From an uncultured Dialister sp. (GTDB lineage: Bacteria > Bacillota > Negativicutes > Veillonellales > Dialisteraceae): 18,653 nucleotides of DNA. The notes beneath the pieces were generated by a model. It did not search any database and was not told where the DNA came from. It saw only the letters and a list, made by a program, of their open reading frames with translations. Positions 15,631 through 18,653 of this stretch are shown piece by piece. The stretch lies in NCBI GenBank assembly GCA_934216155.1, contig CAKQBK010000053.1, forward strand, positions 1 to 18,653. The letters are read 5' to 3'. The first letter of the stretch is position 1, and every line of letters begins with the position of its first letter. A program made the position numbers and the translations under genes.

Positions 15631-15852
15631 GTAATGCTATTAAGTTAAGGATTTGTGTTAGTAGACATGATTCCGCTAGTGGTGACAGGTTGCTCAAGGT
15701 TCTCAGGTTGCTCAGGTTCCCCGAATGTGCCGATGAATGCTAGCGTCATTAGCTCATTCAAGAAACGTGAGAAACCTAAGTAGCCTAAGAAACCTGAGTA
15801 ACCTTTGCATCAGCAGAAATCATCACATATTTTGCTTAACTTAACAGCATTA
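15631..15852. repeat. P1 palindromic element, second full copy
   Basis: Outer arms GTAATGCTATTAAGTTAAG (15631-15649) and CTTAACTTAACAGCATTA (15835-15852). The interior order (CCGCTAGTGG, nonads, CGAATGTGCCGATGAATGC, TAGCGTCATTAGC, mirrored nonads, TTTGCATCAGCAGAAATC) matches 5870-6098 almost base for base. Flanks add CCCTCTTTCGCTGAAAGGGG on the left and GGCTCGCACTAGCGGG on the right, which also occur in part near 11600. Confidence 0.85.
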
Positions 15853-15942
15853 GGGGCAGGAGGGATGGCTCGCACTAGCGGGATGAATGCTATTTGCGAT
15901 AATCTGTGTAGGCGTTTAGAAATAGCGTTTTTGGGGAATCTT

Positions 15943-15978
15943 GAGCAACCTGAGCAACCTGAGCAACCTGAGCAACCT
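15943..15978 (+). repeat. Four perfect nonads before a promoter
   Basis: GAGCAACCT is repeated four times exactly. The array ends 16 bases before the -10 box of the membrane-protein gene, so the -35 region lies in repeat sequence. Confidence 0.9.
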
Positions 15979-15991
15979 GTAAATCATTTAG

Positions 15992-16000
15992 TGCTATAAT
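15992..16000 (+). promoter_or_regulatory. Extended -10 promoter of the DUF6020-like gene
   Basis: TGCTATAAT, that is TG-n-TATAAT, about 30 bases before the start codon. The -35 position (about 15972-15977) is in the GAGCAACCT array and is a poor match, consistent with an extended -10 promoter. Confidence 0.6.
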
Positions 16001-16030
16001 ATTCACATCACAATACATAGGAGGATTTTG

Positions 16031-17680
16031 ATGAATTCTACATTTGAGAAACGACACTGGTTCACCGTTTTAATGGCGTTTCTTTCTTTACTGATGGGAT
16101 TTTGTGAATATTACACTTGGTGTATCGGTTGGCATCCTGGGAGTAGTCCTTGGAATCGGGCGGAGTTGCTCCATCTAGCGGATGTGCCTTTCGTATTGTT
16201 GGCAGCGGTGGTCACCTTTGGCGCATTGCACCTATTTCTAAAAACAGCAGGAAAGCTACCACTTCTTTCGCCTCGGCAGGAAATACTGGGCCGTGCCACC
16301 GACGCGCCTTTTGCTTTTCTGGTGGCGTTTCTCCTTTTGTGCTGGATGCCTTTTTTCTTGGTTTTCTATCCAGGGACGGGCATGAATGACACGACGGATA
16401 TTATGCGAGCTGGCATTTGGGCCACTGGACAGCACACGTTTATTTATTGCATGTTTATCTACGGCTTGACCCAGTTGTCACAGATGTTTTTCGATACTAC
16501 CTCTTACGGTTTGGCTGCGGCGTCTTTGATTCAAATGGTTCTTTTTGCCTGCGGTATTTCCTATTGTTTATCCTGGCTCTACCATCGGACCGGACGACTT
16601 TGGCTCACTGGTGTGCTCGCTTTGTACTACGGTTTTTGCCCCTTCATTGTGAACATGTCTTTTTCCAATGTAAAAGATGTGCTTTTTTCAGTGGTGATTC
16701 TGCTCTGGGTGCCACTGGTGACATCTTTTGTATCGGGGTACAAAGAAAATGCCTGGGCGGATAATAAAAAACTATTCATTCTGGCCGGGCTGGGCATGAT
16801 GCTTCTTAGAAATAATGGAATTTTCGTATTTCTTGTGATGCTCCTTTGCCTCCTATGGTGGATGAAACACGTGCGCACCCAGCTGCTTCTGACCGCCCTT
16901 TGTATGATTGCTGTGGCAGTGACGCCGGATATTGCAATCAAACAAATTCTGAACCTGCCACAGCTTTTTCAGGAACGAGTAGGCATTCCACTGCAACAAT
17001 TATCCCGTGCGGTGGCAGTGGATGCGGCTCTTACGGAAGAAGAAAAAGCCTATACGGTGAAAATGATGATTCCCGGCCGCATTGCCAAATGGTACGACCC
17101 TTTCACGGTGGATCTCATCAAATGGAACAGTGATTTCGATTTTTACTATTTCAATAACCACCCGGACGATTTCTGGAAAAATTGGAAATCTATCGGGAAG
17201 AGAAATCCGAAAATATACACCGAAGCCTGGCTCTTTGCCACCTATGGCTATTGGGCCTTTCCCGCACCAGATGAAATGACCCAATCCCGTTTCGGCTGGG
17301 CTTTTTCCAACGAAGACCTGGCCCATGGCCTTAGCCCAGACCATAACAATGCCTATCACACATCGACCATTCATTCCTTCTATTCCGATAGCACCAAAGA
17401 AAAGATGGGATTGTACCTATGGAATCATAGCCGCTACCTGGGGGCAGGCACGTGCCTGTGGCTTACCCTTTGTATTGGTCTCTTGCTTTTTTATCGCAAG
17501 CAATACATTCGCTTTCTGGTCCTCCTTCCCGCCTGTCTACTGTGGGGCACCCTCATCCTGGCTACTCCCGCCGCCTTCGTCTATCGCTACGTCTATTTCT
17601 TTCCTCTCTGTATGCCTTTCTTTCTTTTGCTTCCTTTCTTGCCGGAAGGGAAATATGGAGAAACAAAGTGGGCGGAATAA
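16031..17680 (+). CDS. Polytopic membrane protein, DUF6020-like, possible GT-C type glycosyltransferase
   Basis: The 549-residue protein has about ten or more hydrophobic segments. After the second or third comes FYPGTGMNDTTD (about 118-129), an acidic loop placed like the catalytic Asp loop of GT-C glycosyltransferases. NVKDVLFSV (near 214) resembles the KD-LFS motif I recall from DUF6020 proteins. A large soluble section (about 310-460) rich in Trp, Tyr and Asp probably lies outside the cytoplasm, followed by two or three more helices. A lipid-linked sugar transferase role is an inference. TTG at 16028 is in frame, but AGGAGG (16019-16024) is 6 bases from ATG 16031, which is preferred. The gene is monocistronic with its own promoter and terminator, and is flanked by nonad arrays on both sides. 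Confidence 0.75.
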   Translation: MNSTFEKRHWFTVLMAFLSLLMGFCEYYTWCIGWHPGSSPWNRAELLHLADVPFVLLAAVVTFGALHLFLKTAGKLPLLSPRQEILGRATDAPFAFLVAFLLLCWMPFFLVFYPGTGMNDTTDIMRAGIWATGQHTFIYCMFIYGLTQLSQMFFDTTSYGLAAASLIQMVLFACGISYCLSWLYHRTGRLWLTGVLALYYGFCPFIVNMSFSNVKDVLFSVVILLWVPLVTSFVSGYKENAWADNKKLFILAGLGMMLLRNNGIFVFLVMLLCLLWWMKHVRTQLLLTALCMIAVAVTPDIAIKQILNLPQLFQERVGIPLQQLSRAVAVDAALTEEEKAYTVKMMIPGRIAKWYDPFTVDLIKWNSDFDFYYFNNHPDDFWKNWKSIGKRNPKIYTEAWLFATYGYWAFPAPDEMTQSRFGWAFSNEDLAHGLSPDHNNAYHTSTIHSFYSDSTKEKMGLYLWNHSRYLGAGTCLWLTLCIGLLLFYRKQYIRFLVLLPACLLWGTLILATPAAFVYRYVYFFPLCMPFFLLLPFLPEGKYGETKWAE

Positions 17681-17684
17681 TACA

Positions 17685-17729
17685 GGTTGCAGAGGTTTCT
17701 CAGGTTGCTCAGGGGTCTCAGGTTTCTCG
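17685..17729 (+). repeat. Nonad array after the membrane-protein gene
   Basis: CAGGTTGCA, GAGGTTTCT, CAGGTTGCT, CAGGGGTCT, CAGGTTTCT and then CGAATGTGC, the same order as the left half of P1. No mirrored right arm follows. Confidence 0.8.
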
Positions 17730-17774
17730 AATGTGCATATATTCGTAAGCATCAATTGGCATATTTGCAAATAA

Positions 17775-17817
17775 AAAAATCCTCAGAAGTTATTCCTTAC
17801 GACTTCTGAGGATTTTT
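17775..17817. terminator. Bidirectional intrinsic terminator
   Basis: A perfect 16-bp stem (17775-17790 with 17802-17817) opens with A5 and ends with T5, with an 11-base loop. It serves the membrane-protein gene and could also stop transcription from the stress-protein side. Confidence 0.9.
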
Positions 17818-17879
17818 ACTTATTGCTGGTTGTTTGAATTCTAATAATTAACAACAGTGAATGTACAAGAAATCCGTAT

Positions 17880-17957
17880 TTTATAAAAGGGGTATTGGGG
17901 CCCTATATGAATTGTGGGCCCCTTCCACCATTACGCACTACGCACTTCACATTACGC
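17880..17957 (-). terminator. Gene-end module of the universal stress protein gene
   Basis: On the minus strand: heptads AGTGCGT, AATGTGA, AGTGCGT, AGTGCGT, then AATGGTGG and a hairpin with arms GGGGCCC (17916-17922 and 17897-17903). The tail CCCCAATACCCCTTTTATAA nearly equals the tail after the symporter. The heptad letters differ from the other modules but the layout is the same. Confidence 0.75.
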
Positions 17958-17958
17958 A

Positions 17959-18387
17959 CTATTTTACAACGAGAACCGGACATTTCACATGGTGAATCAC
18001 GTATTGGCTGACGCTGCCCATGATGAAGGAAGAAACGGCGCCTTTGCCACTGTTACCCATCACTACGATATCCACCTGTTCTTCTTCCACAGCATTGGAA
18101 ATAATGGTGCCAGGGATGCCACTTTCCACTTTAGCATCCAAGTCAATATCAGCCGGCACAGTTTCCTTCAGCTTTTCCAGCATGCCTTCTGTCTTTTTCT
18201 TTACATTATAAAAGCCATCTTTATCAAGGGTAACACCCATGATCGGATAAGCCGCTTCTGTCACATCGGCAACCGCCAAAAGAACCAGCTTGGCACTGTG
18301 TGCCTTAGCCATGTCAATGGCATCAGTCAGTGCATGTTTCGAGGCATCAGAGCCATCGACGGGGACAAGAATTTTTTTGATTTCCAT
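17959..18387 (-). CDS. Universal stress protein, UspA family
   Basis: The 142-residue single-domain protein begins KKILVPVDGSDASKHAL and ends CPVLVVK, both hallmarks of the family. The ATP-binding signature G-x2-G-x9-G-(S/T) is present as GNSGKGAVSSFIMGSVS near residue 111, so this is probably the ATP-binding class. Such cytoplasmic proteins help in stress and starvation survival; the exact role is unknown. AGGAG lies about 8 bases before the ATG. It is a single gene with a TATAAT on the minus strand at 18432-18437 and the gene-end module downstream. Confidence 0.93.
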   Translation of the reverse strand: MEIKKILVPVDGSDASKHALTDAIDMAKAHSAKLVLLAVADVTEAAYPIMGVTLDKDGFYNVKKKTEGMLEKLKETVPADIDLDAKVESGIPGTIISNAVEEEQVDIVVMGNSGKGAVSSFIMGSVSQYVIHHVKCPVLVVK

Positions 18388-18431
18388 AAAAATCGCTCCT
18401 TTCAGAAAGAACTAACGATTTCCTCATTTCT

Positions 18432-18437
18432 ATTATA
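18432..18437 (-). promoter_or_regulatory. -10 box of the universal stress protein gene
   Basis: TATAAT on the minus strand, about 45 bases before the start codon. The -35 region is not a clear match. Confidence 0.5.
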
Positions 18438-18463
18438 CCATGGAACCCTTAGTTTGAGTAGCT

Positions 18464-18512
18464 AGTGACTTGTGACTGGAGAGTAGTGGCTAGGTATTAG
18501 AGATTGGGGTTC
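18464..18512 (+). repeat. Seven-unit degenerate heptad array
   Basis: AGTGACT, TGTGACT, GGAGAGT, AGTGGCT, AGGTATT, AGAGATT, GGGGTTC keep strict 7-base spacing although the units vary. Confidence 0.65.
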
Positions 18513-18562
18513 TGTAGCGGTACTGTGGCTGGTTGAATATAGAGCTGACGTGTGTATCAAAA

Positions 18563-18653
18563 GGTTCTGGCTCCGCGAAAATCGATAGATTTTCAATGGA
18601 GCCAGAACCCTGAGAACCCTGAGAACCCTGAGAACCCTGAGAACCCTGAGAAC
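18563..18653. repeat. Hairpin leading into a nonad array cut by the window edge
   Basis: Arms GGTTCTGGCTCC (18563-18574) and GGAGCCAGAACC (18598-18609) pair perfectly, with an inner stem GAAAATC/GATTTTC (18577-18594). Then CTGAGAACC repeats four times plus eight bases up to the end of the window (18610-18653). The array probably continues. Confidence 0.9.

Noticed and set aside
17914..18465. 183-codon plus-strand open frame opposite the stress-protein gene
   Set aside because: The minus-strand UspA frame is unambiguous; this frame covers its terminator and promoter.
18610..18653. CRISPR or telomere-like array
   Set aside because: Units are 9 bases, uninterrupted, without spacers; same family as the other nonads.

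Overview
The window looks like a chromosomal segment of a diderm Firmicute, most likely the class Negativicutes (a Dialister, Megasphaera or Acidaminococcus-like organism). The reasons are Firmicute-style proteins (RecG, a CxxC-type L28, IMPDH, strong AGGAGG ribosome sites, a T-box leader) combined with phosphatidylserine synthase and decarboxylase genes, which fit an organism with phosphatidylethanolamine-rich membranes. The genus is an inference from memory; only the class is reasonably supported.

Layout: 1-1330 has no convincing gene and is filled with repeats and palindromes. Then come, on the minus strand, a DUF4268 nuclease-like gene (1419-2345) and rpmB (3054-3245). recG (3548-5596, +) diverges from rpmB with back-to-back promoters. 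A repeat-rich gap (5600-6400) follows. The operon guaB - wecG/tagA-like - psd - pssA - GT2 glycosyltransferase (6591-11427, +) has overlapping or abutting genes; it links GTP synthesis, a WecG/TagA sugar transfer, phosphatidylethanolamine synthesis and a membrane glycosyltransferase, so apart from guaB it is an envelope operon. After another repeat-rich gap (11430-12420), a promoter and a complete T-box leader (12421-12709) precede an SstT-like sodium:amino-acid symporter (12966-14237, +). The T-box specifier and acceptor-pairing base both point to tRNA-Cys. A convergent URO-D-family gene (14462-15472, -), another repeat gap, a DUF6020-like polytopic membrane protein (16031-17680, +) and a universal stress protein (17959-18387, -) complete the window.

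The most unusual feature is the intergenic DNA. Nearly every gap is built from degenerate short-period direct repeats of two kinds. Heptads fit RGTKNNN (for example AGTTGTT, GGTGACT, AGTGAGA, AGTTAGC, GGTTTAA). Nonads resemble AGGTTGCTC or AGGGTTCTA. Many arrays are mirrored by a matching inverted array, so they fold into long hairpins, one of them a perfect 29-bp stem (12721-12786). Larger composite palindromes are also present: P1 of about 225 bp (5870-6098 and 15631-15852), P2 of about 243 bp (2553-2795, with half copies at 6141-6267 and 11936-12050), a P1 copy with P2 sequence in its centre (11793-12116), and three 120-bp tandem units. Six genes end in a common module: a heptad array, then TGGTGG or a near match, then a GC-rich hairpin that is usually GGCGCA...GCGCC. 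No transposase, phage gene, CRISPR array, tRNA or rRNA was recognised.
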